From NCBI RefSeq assembly GCF_900176515.1, contig NZ_FWXV01000012.1:62001-126000 (forward strand): DNA of 64,000 nucleotides, read 5' to 3'. The notes under the pieces are model-generated. The model worked only from the letters and a program-made list of their open reading frames with translations, did not search any database and had not been told where the DNA came from. The translations under genes were made by a program, and so were the position numbers. The DNA comes from Kibdelosporangium aridum. GTDB lineage: Bacteria; Actinomycetota; Actinomycetes; Mycobacteriales; Pseudonocardiaceae. Below are positions 9,159-17,907 of the stretch, piece by piece. The first letter of the stretch is position 1, and every line of letters starts with the position of its first letter.

Positions 9159-9850
9159 CCATCTCGTCCGCGATTGCCTTCTACTACGGCGACGGGAAGT
9201 TGTCGGCACTGGCGCGCCACTCCACGGTGGTGCTCCAGGCCGACTTCTACTCCCCCGCCGAGCTTGCCTGGCTGGCGGATCACGGCGTACGCACCTTGTG
9301 CTACCTGTCGCTGACTGAGGACGTCGGCCCACCCGCTCCGTGGCAACGCGACAGGCGTTGCCCGGACTGGGGTGGTGCGTACGTGCACGTGGGTTCGCCG
9401 TTGTGGCAGGCCCACGTGCTTGACCAAGCGGCCGCTGGGCTGAAGAGCGGGTTCGCCGGGCTGTTCCTGGACACCCTCAACATCGAGTTCACGTACCCCG
9501 AGGACCTGCCACACCTGTGGGAACTGATCTCCGCACTGCGTGAGGCAAGCGGCTCGGCGTACGTTCTCGCCAACCGCGGCTTCGGGTTGTTGCCGGAGCT
9601 CGGTTCGGTCGTCGACGGGGTATTGTTCGAGTCCTTCTCGGCCCGTTGGGTCGCTGATGGTTACGCCCGCTGGCCACAGGCCACTTTGGACATCCATGCC
9701 GAGTACGCCGTGAAGCTCGCCGAACTGGGCGTCGAGATCTACGCACTGGACTACGCCGACACGCCCGAGCTTGAAGAGTGGGCGGTGCGACGAGCGGCCG
9801 AGTACGGCATGCCTTGTTTCGTCAGCGACAAGGCCCTCGGGCGAATCTAG
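9155..9850 (+). CDS. GH114/TM1410-like glycosidase-fold protein
   Basis: 231-residue second member of the polygalactosaminidase-like TIM-barrel family in this operon. Strand motifs are visible in order: LQADFYSP, TLCYLSLTED, FAGLFLDTLNIEF (Asp candidate), YVLANRGFG, VDGVLFESF and IYALDYADTP. Unlike the first copy it has no signal peptide, so it is probably cytoplasmic. It starts with GTG overlapping the epimerase stop and closes the operon, converging with a hydrolase only 5 nt away. It may process intracellular oligosaccharide or regulate chain length; function inferred. Confidence 0.65.
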   Translation: MTISSAIAFYYGDGKLSALARHSTVVLQADFYSPAELAWLADHGVRTLCYLSLTEDVGPPAPWQRDRRCPDWGGAYVHVGSPLWQAHVLDQAAAGLKSGFAGLFLDTLNIEFTYPEDLPHLWELISALREASGSAYVLANRGFGLLPELGSVVDGVLFESFSARWVADGYARWPQATLDIHAEYAVKLAELGVEIYALDYADTPELEEWAVRRAAEYGMPCFVSDKALGRI

Positions 9851-9855
9851 GAACG

Positions 9856-10869
9856 CTAGAACCGGTCGACATCGATGACGGCTTTGGCGAACTCCTCTGG
9901 TGCCTCCTGCGGCACGTTGTGACCGATTCCATTGAGGACACGGTGTTCGTACTTGGCTGTGAACTTGTTGCGGTAGGCCATGCCATCCGCGGCCGCGCCT
10001 TCGAAGTCACTGGCGATGGTGATGGCGGGCACGGTGATGGCGGGAGCTTCGGCCAGCTTCTGCTCAAGGGCGTCGTACGCGGGCTCTCCCGGTGCGAGGC
10101 TCAGGCGCCACCGATAGTTGTGGATCACGATGGCAACGTGGTCGGGGTTGTCGAACGCGGTGGCGCTGCGCTCGTATGTCGCGTCGTCGAAACGCCACTT
10201 CGGTGATGCCGTCTGCCAGATGAGCTTGTTGAACTCCCGCTTGTTCTTCGTGTAGCCCATCACGCCGCGTTCGGTGGTGAAGTAGTACTGGTACCACCAG
10301 CCCAACTCGGTCGCGGGTGGCAGCGGCTGCAGGTTCGCCTTGAGGTTCGTGATGAGGTAGCCGCCGTCGGAGACGAGCGCCTTGCACCGCTGTGGCCAGA
10401 GCGCCGCGATCACGCAGGCCGTCCTCGCTCCCCAGTCGAACGCACCGAAGATCGCCTTGTCGATCTTGAGCGCGTCCATCATCGCGATGATGTCCGAGGC
10501 GAACGTGGTCTGCTGGGCGTTCCGGACAGTGTCGCCCTTCAGGAACGTCGTCGTGCCGTAGCCGCGCAAGTACGGGACGATCACGCGAAATCCCTTCGCC
10601 GCCAAGGCAGGCGCGACGTCCACAAAGGCGTGGATGTCGTACGGCCAGCCGTGCAGGAGAATCGCCACGGGGCCGTCAGCGGGACCGGCTTCGGCGTACC
10701 CGATGTTCAGCACACCGGCCTGCACCTGTTTCAGTGGCCCGAACGAATTGTTCTTCGACGACACAGGCGCCGGGGCTGCCGGGCCGGTGTCCGAAGAGGA
10801 ACATCCGGCGATCGCCGCCGTGGCGAGCACCGCGGCACTGCCCGTGGAGAACTGCCTCCTGTTGATCAT
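9856..10869 (-). CDS. Secreted alpha/beta hydrolase, epoxide-hydrolase/dehalogenase type
   Basis: 337 residues. The start ATG is chosen because it has a GAAAGGAG site in front and begins MINRRQFSTGS, a twin-arginine signal, followed by a lipobox ending AIAGC; it is therefore probably a Tat-exported lipoprotein. The hydrolase domain has HGWPYD (oxyanion HGxP) and a nucleophile elbow GAFDWGA, where Asp replaces Ser as in epoxide hydrolases and haloalkane dehalogenases; the catalytic His is in GIGHNVPQEAP near the C-terminus. The substrate is unknown. It is convergent with the polysaccharide operon. Confidence 0.8.
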   Translation of the reverse strand: MINRRQFSTGSAAVLATAAIAGCSSSDTGPAAPAPVSSKNNSFGPLKQVQAGVLNIGYAEAGPADGPVAILLHGWPYDIHAFVDVAPALAAKGFRVIVPYLRGYGTTTFLKGDTVRNAQQTTFASDIIAMMDALKIDKAIFGAFDWGARTACVIAALWPQRCKALVSDGGYLITNLKANLQPLPPATELGWWYQYYFTTERGVMGYTKNKREFNKLIWQTASPKWRFDDATYERSATAFDNPDHVAIVIHNYRWRLSLAPGEPAYDALEQKLAEAPAITVPAITIASDFEGAAADGMAYRNKFTAKYEHRVLNGIGHNVPQEAPEEFAKAVIDVDRF

Positions 10870-10933
10870 GTCATTGCTCCTTTCAGGACAACGGCCTTGT
10901 CCCGGACGAGAATCAAGGTCGAGAGTGCACCGA

Positions 10934-11701
10934 TCAGCGCCTCCGAAACCGGGTGACCAGCAGGTCGGCCAGTGCTTGGGCGCAGCCGTCGAGAATGCGT
11001 TCGCCCTTCTCGGCGGTGGCTTTGTCGCCGTTGCCCGCCACGCCCGACTCGGTGATGACACGGAACGACACCGCGAAGTACACCGGGTCGGTCGACTCGG
11101 CCGGCAGTGTGATCGCGGGCCCGACCGCCTTGTCCAGTTCCTGTGTGCGAACCAGGTGCGGCAGCGCGGCCATGACCATGGACGTCTCACCTTCGCACGC
11201 GTGCATCAGGCCGTCCTGGGTTTCCAGCGTCTCGCGGATCACCATCCGTCCGGCGGTGAAGTAGTTGGTGAACCCGACCGAGATGCTCAGCTCGGCGGTC
11301 AGTTCGGTGATCAACGCGTGCAGCGCGGTCATGTTGCCGCCGTGCCCGTTGACGATCAGGATCCAGTCGAACCCGGCGCGGTCGATCGACCGGCACAAGT
11401 CCCGCAGCAGGGCGTGCAATGTGCTGAGTGACAGGGTCAGCGTGCCGCCGAAGAGCATGTGGTGCTCGGCGAGGCCGAACGGGATGGACGGCGCCACGAC
11501 CACCGGTGTGCGCTTGTCGACCATGTGCGCGGCCCGGCGGCACACCTCGGCCGCCATGAAGTCGTCAACACCGGTGGGCAGGTGCGGACCGTGCTGCTCG
11601 GTCGAACCGATCGGCAGCAGCACCACGGCACCACGCTCGGCGAGGACGTTGAGCTCAGCGGCCGTGAGGTGGTTCCATCTGACCTCGTTCGTTTCGGACA
11701 C
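10934..11701 (-). CDS. Creatininase-family amidohydrolase
   Basis: 255 residues with the metal-binding series of the family: GSTEQHGPHLPTGVDD near residues 32-47, GLAEHHM, NGHGGN and HACEGETSM. Members hydrolyse cyclic or linear amides (creatinine, the mycofactocin precursor peptide, FAPy intermediates). No mycofactocin genes are nearby, so MftE is not supported. It is followed downstream, 64 nt away, by the hydrolase gene. Family certain, substrate unknown. Confidence 0.82.
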   Translation of the reverse strand: MSETNEVRWNHLTAAELNVLAERGAVVLLPIGSTEQHGPHLPTGVDDFMAAEVCRRAAHMVDKRTPVVVAPSIPFGLAEHHMLFGGTLTLSLSTLHALLRDLCRSIDRAGFDWILIVNGHGGNMTALHALITELTAELSISVGFTNYFTAGRMVIRETLETQDGLMHACEGETSMVMAALPHLVRTQELDKAVGPAITLPAESTDPVYFAVSFRVITESGVAGNGDKATAEKGERILDGCAQALADLLVTRFRRR

Positions 11702-11763
11702 GGCCGGAACGTAAATACTCCGCGCGCGGACCCGCGTCTGTCAGGTGACGGTCCCCGTGTACG

Positions 11764-14427
11764 TCATGCCGGCTCGGAGCGGCTGAGCGCGGCGCCGAGT
11801 TCGGCCCGGGAACTGATGCCCAGCTTGGGGAAAATCCGGTGCAGGTGCGTGCTTACCGTACGGTGCGACAGGTAGAGACGGTGGCCGATCTCACGGTTCG
11901 TCAGTCCTTCGGCCGCCAGCTGGGCAATGCTCAACTCGTGCGCGGTGAGCCGGTCGCGGGCGTCCGGGTCGCGGCGAGGGCTGGCTTCACCTGCCGCTCG
12001 TAGCTCATTGCGGGCCCGCTCACTCCATGCGAGAACGCCGAGCGCGTCGAATGCCTCACGCGCTGCCCGCAGGTGGGTACGGGATTCCGCGGCCCGGCGC
12101 TGCCGTCGTAGCCATTCACCGAACGCGAGTTGGACGCGTCCGCGTTCGAGCGGCCACCCTGTCAGGTCGGCGTCCAGCGCTGCCCGGTATGTCTCCTCGG
12201 TCTGGGTGAGCACGGCGTTGGCGTAGCGCAGGCCAATGTGGAGCGCGGGCGAGGAAGCGGACCGCCCATACTCCGCCATTTCGGACAGAATTTCGCGCAA
12301 CGTGTCTGTTTGGCCGGTCCGGGTGGCCGCGTCGGCGAATTCGGCGAGCGTGTAGCAGCGCAGGGCCAGCTGGTACGCCGGGTCAGCGGGATCATGCAGG
12401 CGCTGGAGGTCGGCGAAGGCGTCGGCGTATCGCCCTTGGCCAAGCGCGGCGATCCCGCGGGCTATCTGCACGGTGGCAAGAACTGGCCGGGCGGCCACCG
12501 CCAGGCCGATCTGCTCGGCTTCGGCGGCAAGGGCCAGGGCCTGGGCGTCGTCTCCGCGCAGCGCGGCAATCTCAGCCTGGACGGCCAGGCTGAGCCCACG
12601 CATGAACGGTTGGTCCGTCTCGCACGCGAGCCGACCGGCCTCCACGGCGGCTGGTAGTGCCGTGGCCAGGTTGCCCAGCCGTACCGAACTCCACGCGTGC
12701 ACCGTCAGCGCCCTGGTCAGCAACCCCAGCCTGCCTTGGGCGCGCAGACCGGACACCGCGGCCGCGGAGAACCGCGCGGACTCCTCGAATGCCCCGAACT
12801 GCATGGCCGCGCTGCCGAGGAAACGCTCGACCAGGGGATCTCCGCCCGTGTTTCCGGCGAGGTGGCGCAGGCCTTCGTCGACCGCGTGGCCGCGCTCGAA
12901 CGGGCTGACGTAAGCCGTGATCGCGACCTTTCGGGGATCGAGGTCGTCGGTGAGCAGGCTGTCCGCGACGGACATCACGCGTTGCCGGGCGGCCAGGCCC
13001 GGCTCGATCCAGAAGCACCGCATCGCGCCGCTCCACAGGATGCGTGAGCCCAGGTCGGCAGCGGCGACCGATTCGGCCAGTTCGGCCAGCTCCAGCGGAC
13101 CTTCCGTGGAGCGCAGCCCGTCCTCGAAGTCGCTCAGGATCAGGGTCGCCCGTGCGCGCTGCTGCGCGGTCAGCTCGCCGGACCGGCAGTCGCGCAGGAG
13201 CCGCTCGACGACGTCTTTACGGCCGGACTCGACCGCCAGTTCCGCGGCCCGGAGCAGCCGCTCGGCCCGTTGTTCCGGACTTTCACTCAGCTGGCCGGAG
13301 AGCTCGAAGGACGTCACCGCGCCTGCGATATCGCCGCGACGCCTGGCGTGCTCGGCGGCGGCTTCCAGGTCGGCGGCGACGGCGTCGTCCGGCCCGGTCG
13401 CGGCTGTTGCCCGATGCCATGCCCGCCGCTCCGGCTGCCCGTCGAGCACCTCGGCCAATGCCCGATGTGCGGACTGCCGCTGTGCCACGGCCGCTGCTTG
13501 GGGTATCGCCGAACGCATCAGCGGATGCCGGAAGGTCAGCGCGCCGTGGTTGAGTTCGATCAACCGGGCGGCGACTGCGGGCGTCAGCACCTCGATGCCG
13601 ACGGACGTGCCCAGCGCCGACGCGGCCGCGTCCAGGGTCTCCCGGAGCGAGCCGCTGTCGTTGAGCGCGGCGATCAACAAGGTCATCCGGGTCTCGGCAG
13701 GCAACCCCGCGACCCTGGCCGTGAATGCTTCTTCCAACCGTGCCGTCATCTGGCTGTGCGGCAATTCGGTCAAAGCCAACGGATTTCCCGCCGCCTGCTC
13801 CAGCAGTCGCGCTCGGACCGGCGCCGCGAGACCGGGCGAGACCGTGTGGAGCAGATCGGCAGCCGCGTCGTCCGTCAGGCGCTCGAGCGTCATCGACGGC
13901 AGACCCGCTTCGTCGAGCCGGGAGGATTCGCCCTCGCGGACCGTGGCGATCAACACGATGGGCTCGGACTCCAGCCTGCGCGCCACGAACGCCAGGACGT
14001 CCACACTGGACGGATCGAGGCTTGGCACGTCCTCGGCGATCAGCAGCAGCGGCTTGGCCGTGGCGAGATCGGCGAGAAGGTTCAGCGTGGCCAGCCCGAC
14101 CAAGTAGATGTTCGGCGTCTGCGCCTCGGCGAGACCGAGCGCAGCGCTGAGCGCGTCACGCTGCACGGCAGGCAGCGCGTCGAGACCGTCCTGAACAGGG
14201 TGCAGCAGCTGGTGTAAGCCTGCGAAGGGAAGGTGCTGCTCGGAGTCGACACCGGTCGTTTTCAGCACGCGCATGTTCGCCGCGAGCGCGGCCACCTCGG
14301 CCACCAGAGCGGATTTGCCGATCCCGGCCTCACCGCGCACGATCATGGCACCACCGCGGTCGCGGACCCCGTCGGCGAACTCGGTCAGGGTCTTTTTCTC
14401 CAGGTCACGGCCGATCAGTGTGCCCAT
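11764..14427 (-). CDS. LuxR-family regulator of the LAL (large ATP-binding) type
   Basis: 887 residues. The N-terminal AAA/NACHT-like ATPase has Walker A GEAGIGKSALV near residue 35 and a Walker B-like LLLIAEDVPSLD; a long alpha-helical, TPR-like middle follows; the C-terminal 60 residues form a LuxR helix-turn-helix (LTAHELSIAQLAAEGLTNREIG). LAL proteins activate transcription when bound to ATP and a ligand. It is divergent from the SDR gene with only 23 nt between the starts, so it may control that gene. It lies outside the block with StrR-type operators. Confidence 0.88.
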   Translation of the reverse strand: MGTLIGRDLEKKTLTEFADGVRDRGGAMIVRGEAGIGKSALVAEVAALAANMRVLKTTGVDSEQHLPFAGLHQLLHPVQDGLDALPAVQRDALSAALGLAEAQTPNIYLVGLATLNLLADLATAKPLLLIAEDVPSLDPSSVDVLAFVARRLESEPIVLIATVREGESSRLDEAGLPSMTLERLTDDAAADLLHTVSPGLAAPVRARLLEQAAGNPLALTELPHSQMTARLEEAFTARVAGLPAETRMTLLIAALNDSGSLRETLDAAASALGTSVGIEVLTPAVAARLIELNHGALTFRHPLMRSAIPQAAAVAQRQSAHRALAEVLDGQPERRAWHRATAATGPDDAVAADLEAAAEHARRRGDIAGAVTSFELSGQLSESPEQRAERLLRAAELAVESGRKDVVERLLRDCRSGELTAQQRARATLILSDFEDGLRSTEGPLELAELAESVAAADLGSRILWSGAMRCFWIEPGLAARQRVMSVADSLLTDDLDPRKVAITAYVSPFERGHAVDEGLRHLAGNTGGDPLVERFLGSAAMQFGAFEESARFSAAAVSGLRAQGRLGLLTRALTVHAWSSVRLGNLATALPAAVEAGRLACETDQPFMRGLSLAVQAEIAALRGDDAQALALAAEAEQIGLAVAARPVLATVQIARGIAALGQGRYADAFADLQRLHDPADPAYQLALRCYTLAEFADAATRTGQTDTLREILSEMAEYGRSASSPALHIGLRYANAVLTQTEETYRAALDADLTGWPLERGRVQLAFGEWLRRQRRAAESRTHLRAAREAFDALGVLAWSERARNELRAAGEASPRRDPDARDRLTAHELSIAQLAAEGLTNREIGHRLYLSHRTVSTHLHRIFPKLGISSRAELGAALSRSEPA

Positions 14428-14450
14428 GTCACCGACCGTACCCTGGCGGT

Positions 14451-15248
14451 ATGCCCGACAACATTTCCGCGCCGCCCGTCGGCGAGTTGCTACGCCTTCG
14501 CGAACGCCCAGTCCTGGTCACGGGCGCCAGCGGCGGCATCGGCGCGGGCATCGCGGTTCGTCTGGCCGAAGCCGGAGCCACTGTCATCGCGCACGCCAAC
14601 TCGCATCCCGAACGGCTGCAACCGGTTCTGGACGCCTGTCGTCGGCATGGCGTTGCGGCACATGGCGTCCACGGCGATCTGTCCGATACCGCGATCGTCG
14701 AGGACGTGCTCGACGAGATTGACCGTACGGCAGGCACGCTGCGCGGCGTCGTCAACAATGCCGGACTGCAACCGTTGGCGCCCTTGACTTCCATGGACGT
14801 CGCGGAGTTCGACCGGGTCTTCGAAGTGAATGTCCGCGCGGTTTTCCTTGTGACTCAAGCGATGTCCAAACGCGCCATCGCCGGGGGCGTACCGTTGAGC
14901 ATCGTCAACATCGCGTCCATCGAAGGCGAAGTGCCCGCACCGGCGCACAGCCACTACGCGGCGTCGAAGGCAGCAGTCATCATGCACACCCGAGCGGCAG
15001 CGCTTGAGCTTGGTCCTTCCGGGATCCGCGTCAACGTGGTGTGCCCTGGGCTCATCGATCGGCCTGGGCTTGAGCAGGACTGGCCGGACGGGGTCGAACG
15101 CTGGCACCGAGCCGCGCCGCTCGGTCGCCTGGGCACACCGGAGGACGTCGCCGACGCCTGCCTGTTCCTGCTCTCCGACGCGGCACGGTGGATCACGGCG
15201 GCGAGTCTGCGTGTCGACGGTGGAGTAACCGCCAATCAACCATTCTGA
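14451..15248 (+). CDS. SDR-family oxidoreductase
   Basis: 265-residue classical short-chain dehydrogenase. It has TGASGGIG as cofactor loop, NNAG, the catalytic Ser in VNIASIEG, YAASK, and a C-terminal RVDGGVTANQPF tail typical of FabG-like enzymes. The ATG after CTGGCGGT is preferred over an upstream in-frame GTG that would overlap the divergent LuxR gene. It reduces or oxidises an unidentified carbonyl/alcohol. Confidence 0.85.
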   Translation: MPDNISAPPVGELLRLRERPVLVTGASGGIGAGIAVRLAEAGATVIAHANSHPERLQPVLDACRRHGVAAHGVHGDLSDTAIVEDVLDEIDRTAGTLRGVVNNAGLQPLAPLTSMDVAEFDRVFEVNVRAVFLVTQAMSKRAIAGGVPLSIVNIASIEGEVPAPAHSHYAASKAAVIMHTRAAALELGPSGIRVNVVCPGLIDRPGLEQDWPDGVERWHRAAPLGRLGTPEDVADACLFLLSDAARWITAASLRVDGGVTANQPF

Positions 15249-15391
15249 CGGTCCACGGCCGTGGCTGATCTGGGACTTCTTCGCCGCACACCCCTCGCCC
15301 TGGAGCAGCTCACGTGGCTGCTTCGTCACACCGAGCTTCGCGCCGCAGTTGAGCGGCGGCATGTCCGAGGCAAGTCGCATATCGTTAGCCC

Positions 15392-16390
15392 ATGAAGATC
15401 GGCTACAAGGCTTCGGCGGAGCAGTTCGGCCCGCGCGACCTCGTCGAGTACGCGGTTCGCGCCGAGCAGGTGGGCCTCGACAGCGTCTGGGTCTCCGACC
15501 ACTTCCTGCCATGGCGGCACAACGGTGGACACGCTCCGGCAGCCTTCGCGTGGATGGCGGCCGTCGGCGAACGGACCAAGCGGGTGCAGATCGGAACGAG
15601 CGTGACGACCCCGACGTTCCGGTACAACCCCGCCGTCATGGCGCAGACGTTCGCCACGCTCGCCTTGCTGTACGACCACCGGATCATTCTTGGCGTCGGC
15701 ACGGGTGAGGCGCTCAACGAGATCGCAGTGTCCGGTCTGACGTGGCCCGATTTCAAGGAACGGTTCGCCAGGCTGCGGGAGGCCGTCCGGTTGATGCGGG
15801 CGCTGTGGACCGAGGACGAGGTCAACGCGGACGGCGACTACTACAAGCTGGTCGGCGCGCGGATCTACGACCGCCCGGACGAGCCGGTGCCTGTCTACAT
15901 CGCCGCTGGTGGCCCGGTCGTCGCGAAGTACGCCGGCCGCGCCGGGGACGGGTTCATCTGCACGTCGGGCAAGGGCATGGACCTCTACACGGAGAAGCTG
16001 ATGCCCGCCGTCGCCGAGGGCGCTGCCGCCGCCAACCGGGACGTCGCCAAGATCGACAAGACCATCGAGATCAAGCTGTCCTACGACCGCGATCCGCACG
16101 CGGCGTTGGAGAACACCCGTTTCTGGGCGCCACTGTCGTTGACCGCTGAGCAGAAGCACAGCGTCGACACGGCTGACGAGATGGAACGCCTCGCCGACGA
16201 ACTGCCGATCGAGCAGGTCGCCAAGCGCTGGATCGTCGCGTCCGACCCGGACGAGGCCGTCGCCCAGATCAAGCCGTACCTCGACGCCGGACTCAACCAC
16301 CTGGTCTTCCACGGGCCCGGCCACGACCAGGAGCGGTTCCTCACCCAGTTCACCGAAGACATCGTGCCCAGGTTGCGCGCTCTCGGTTAA
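15392..16390 (+). CDS. fgd: F420-dependent glucose-6-phosphate dehydrogenase
   Basis: 332-residue LLM-class flavin/F420 enzyme very close to mycobacterial Fgd1: KIGYKASAEQF at the N-terminus, SVWVSDHFLPW (His of the F420 site), GTSVTTPTFRYNPA, LGVGTGEALNE and the C-terminal HGPGHDQERF. It oxidises glucose 6-phosphate with F420 to make F420H2, the reductant for F420-dependent enzymes. It supports a Mycobacteriales/Pseudonocardiales-like host. It stands alone and is followed by a GC-rich hairpin. Confidence 0.9.
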   Translation: MKIGYKASAEQFGPRDLVEYAVRAEQVGLDSVWVSDHFLPWRHNGGHAPAAFAWMAAVGERTKRVQIGTSVTTPTFRYNPAVMAQTFATLALLYDHRIILGVGTGEALNEIAVSGLTWPDFKERFARLREAVRLMRALWTEDEVNADGDYYKLVGARIYDRPDEPVPVYIAAGGPVVAKYAGRAGDGFICTSGKGMDLYTEKLMPAVAEGAAAANRDVAKIDKTIEIKLSYDRDPHAALENTRFWAPLSLTAEQKHSVDTADEMERLADELPIEQVAKRWIVASDPDEAVAQIKPYLDAGLNHLVFHGPGHDQERFLTQFTEDIVPRLRALG

Positions 16391-16398
16391 CCGGCCCG

Positions 16399-16434
16399 GT
16401 CGCGCCCGCACCGGCCCGGCCGGGCGGGCGCGAC
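16399..16434 (+). terminator. Hairpin after fgd
   Basis: 11-bp perfect stem (GTCGCGCCCGC with its complement) and a 14-nt loop directly after the fgd stop. There is no U-tract, as is common for actinomycete intrinsic terminators. Confidence 0.55.
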
Positions 16435-16452
16435 GTCGCCTTTCCGCTGTCC

Positions 16453-17598
16453 ACCCGGTCTCGACTGGGCCTGGAGTCGCCCCGGCCAGGCTCTGACGGG
16501 TCTGACAGCGGAGAGGAGCGCACCTACATGACCCACCAGACCAGGCGGGCCGTTTTGCTCACGGGCGACTTCGGCGGTTCGGCCGCCGCCACGGATGGGT
16601 TCGACCAGAAGAACTTCGACAAGCTGCCCATCCGGCACGTCCCCGTCGCCGCGTTATCCCCCGGCTTACACCTGCGGCAGGCCGGAACCAATGCCACGCA
16701 CGTCCAGCTGCTGATCGAGGCGGCCACCTCGACCGAGCTCCCGCCGATCCTTGTCCAGCAAGAGGGTTGCCGCGTCATCGACGGCCTGCACCGCCTCGAA
16801 GCAGCCAAACAACGCGGCGACCAAACCATTCCCGCGCGCTTTCTGGACTGCACCGACTCCGAAGCACTCGTCATCGCCATGGAAGCCAACACCTCCCATG
16901 GCCTGCCACTGACCAAGAACGACCGCCTCGCCGGCGCGACCCGCGTACTGACCGACCACCCCGACTGGTCCGACCGCGCCATCGCCAGCATCACCGGACT
17001 CTCCGCCAAAACCATTGCCTCACTTCGCACCCGCGTCGCCACCCCCGACAACAGCAAACGACTCGGACGAGACGGACGCCGCCGCCCCGTCACCGCCTGC
17101 GAAGGACGACGACGCGCCGCCGAATACATCAAAAACAACCCCAACGCACCCTTACGCCAAGTCGCCAGAGAAACCGACGTCTCACTCGGCACCGTCCACG
17201 ACGTCTGCAACCGCCTGCGCCGCGGCATCAGCCCCGAACGCAACGGAAACCGCACCGAAAACCCTGTCGCCACAACAGAACCAGCGACCATTACCAGCGT
17301 GCCCGACACCGGCACGCCGTTGCGCCGCAAGAACCACACCGAAACACCGCCTACGTGGGCCGAGGTCGCGACCAAGGTCGCGAAGGACCCGACCATCCGC
17401 TACACCACCGGCGGCAAGGAGTTCCTCCGCTGGATGGCTTACCACGCCAGCGATCCCGACAAGTGGCGGACCTTCATCACCACCCTGCCAAGCCACTGGC
17501 TGTCCACCATCGCACCCATCGCCGACAACATCTCCAAAGAATGGAGCCAGTTCGCCGAACAACTCAAACAGGCAGAACACAAAACACTCGGCGCGTAA
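16453..17598 (+). repeat. StrR-gene repeat, copy A (leader plus coding sequence)
   Basis: This stretch is nearly identical to copy B at about 47015-48155, covering some 75 nt of leader, the ribosome-binding site and the whole regulator gene. Identity is mosaic: 187 nt (17071-17257) are perfectly identical to 47622-47808, and about 65 nt (around 16637-16701) also match exactly, while neighbouring segments differ at synonymous sites and the linker after 17257 has indels. Similarity stops at the stop codons. Confidence 0.9.
16528..17598 (+). CDS. StrR-type (ParB-like) pathway activator, copy A
   Basis: 356 residues. The N-terminal ParB/Spo0J-like domain contains LPPILVQQEGCRVIDGLHRLEAAKQRG; a central helix-turn-helix follows (KNDRLAGATRVL and WSDRAIASITGLSAKTIASL), then a second helical motif VARETDVSLGTVHDVCNRL. 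This layout and length match StrR, NovG, Tei15* and Bbr, activators of aminoglycoside, aminocoumarin and glycopeptide clusters that bind GTTCRACTG-N11-CRGTYGAAC. Such sites occur in this window. A GAGAGGAG site precedes the start. A second copy is at 47.1 kb. The role as main cluster activator is inferred. Confidence 0.85.
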   Translation: MTHQTRRAVLLTGDFGGSAAATDGFDQKNFDKLPIRHVPVAALSPGLHLRQAGTNATHVQLLIEAATSTELPPILVQQEGCRVIDGLHRLEAAKQRGDQTIPARFLDCTDSEALVIAMEANTSHGLPLTKNDRLAGATRVLTDHPDWSDRAIASITGLSAKTIASLRTRVATPDNSKRLGRDGRRRPVTACEGRRRAAEYIKNNPNAPLRQVARETDVSLGTVHDVCNRLRRGISPERNGNRTENPVATTEPATITSVPDTGTPLRRKNHTETPPTWAEVATKVAKDPTIRYTTGGKEFLRWMAYHASDPDKWRTFITTLPSHWLSTIAPIADNISKEWSQFAEQLKQAEHKTLGA

Positions 17599-17615
17599 CC
17601 ACACCGGGACAGCAA

Positions 17616-17660
17616 CACTGGGGAAGACCACGGGGGACACTGGGGAACCAACTGGGGAAA
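17616..17660 (+). repeat. ACTGGGGA array downstream of StrR copy A
   Basis: Three copies of (C/A)ACTGGGGAA start at 17616, 17638 and 17650, just after the regulator stop. A comparable array sits after copy B (48185-48220). The function is unknown. The rest of the 17599-17907 gap is C/A-rich and shows no convincing gene. Confidence 0.6.
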
Positions 17661-17907
17661 ACAGCCACCACACGGCGACCACACAGTGACCACGCGCGAC
17701 CCACACCAGCAGGCCGCGCGACCAAGGCCCCTAGGGCGTGTTCCAACCGCCCGATCCCGGCTCTCATCGACCGGGACATTCAAAACACGACCTTGGCGAA
17801 CACGTCGTGATCACCGGACACCCGCCCGCCGGGGCAGGCGGGTGCCACCCACCCATCGTGATCTGCTCGAGCACCGCTCGTGCCATTCGGGGAGAGCAAA
17901 CTCAGAG

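Noticed and set aside
10934..11701. MftE (mycofactocin peptidase)
   Set aside because: Creatininase family is clear, but no mycofactocin precursor, radical SAM or glycosyltransferase genes are nearby.
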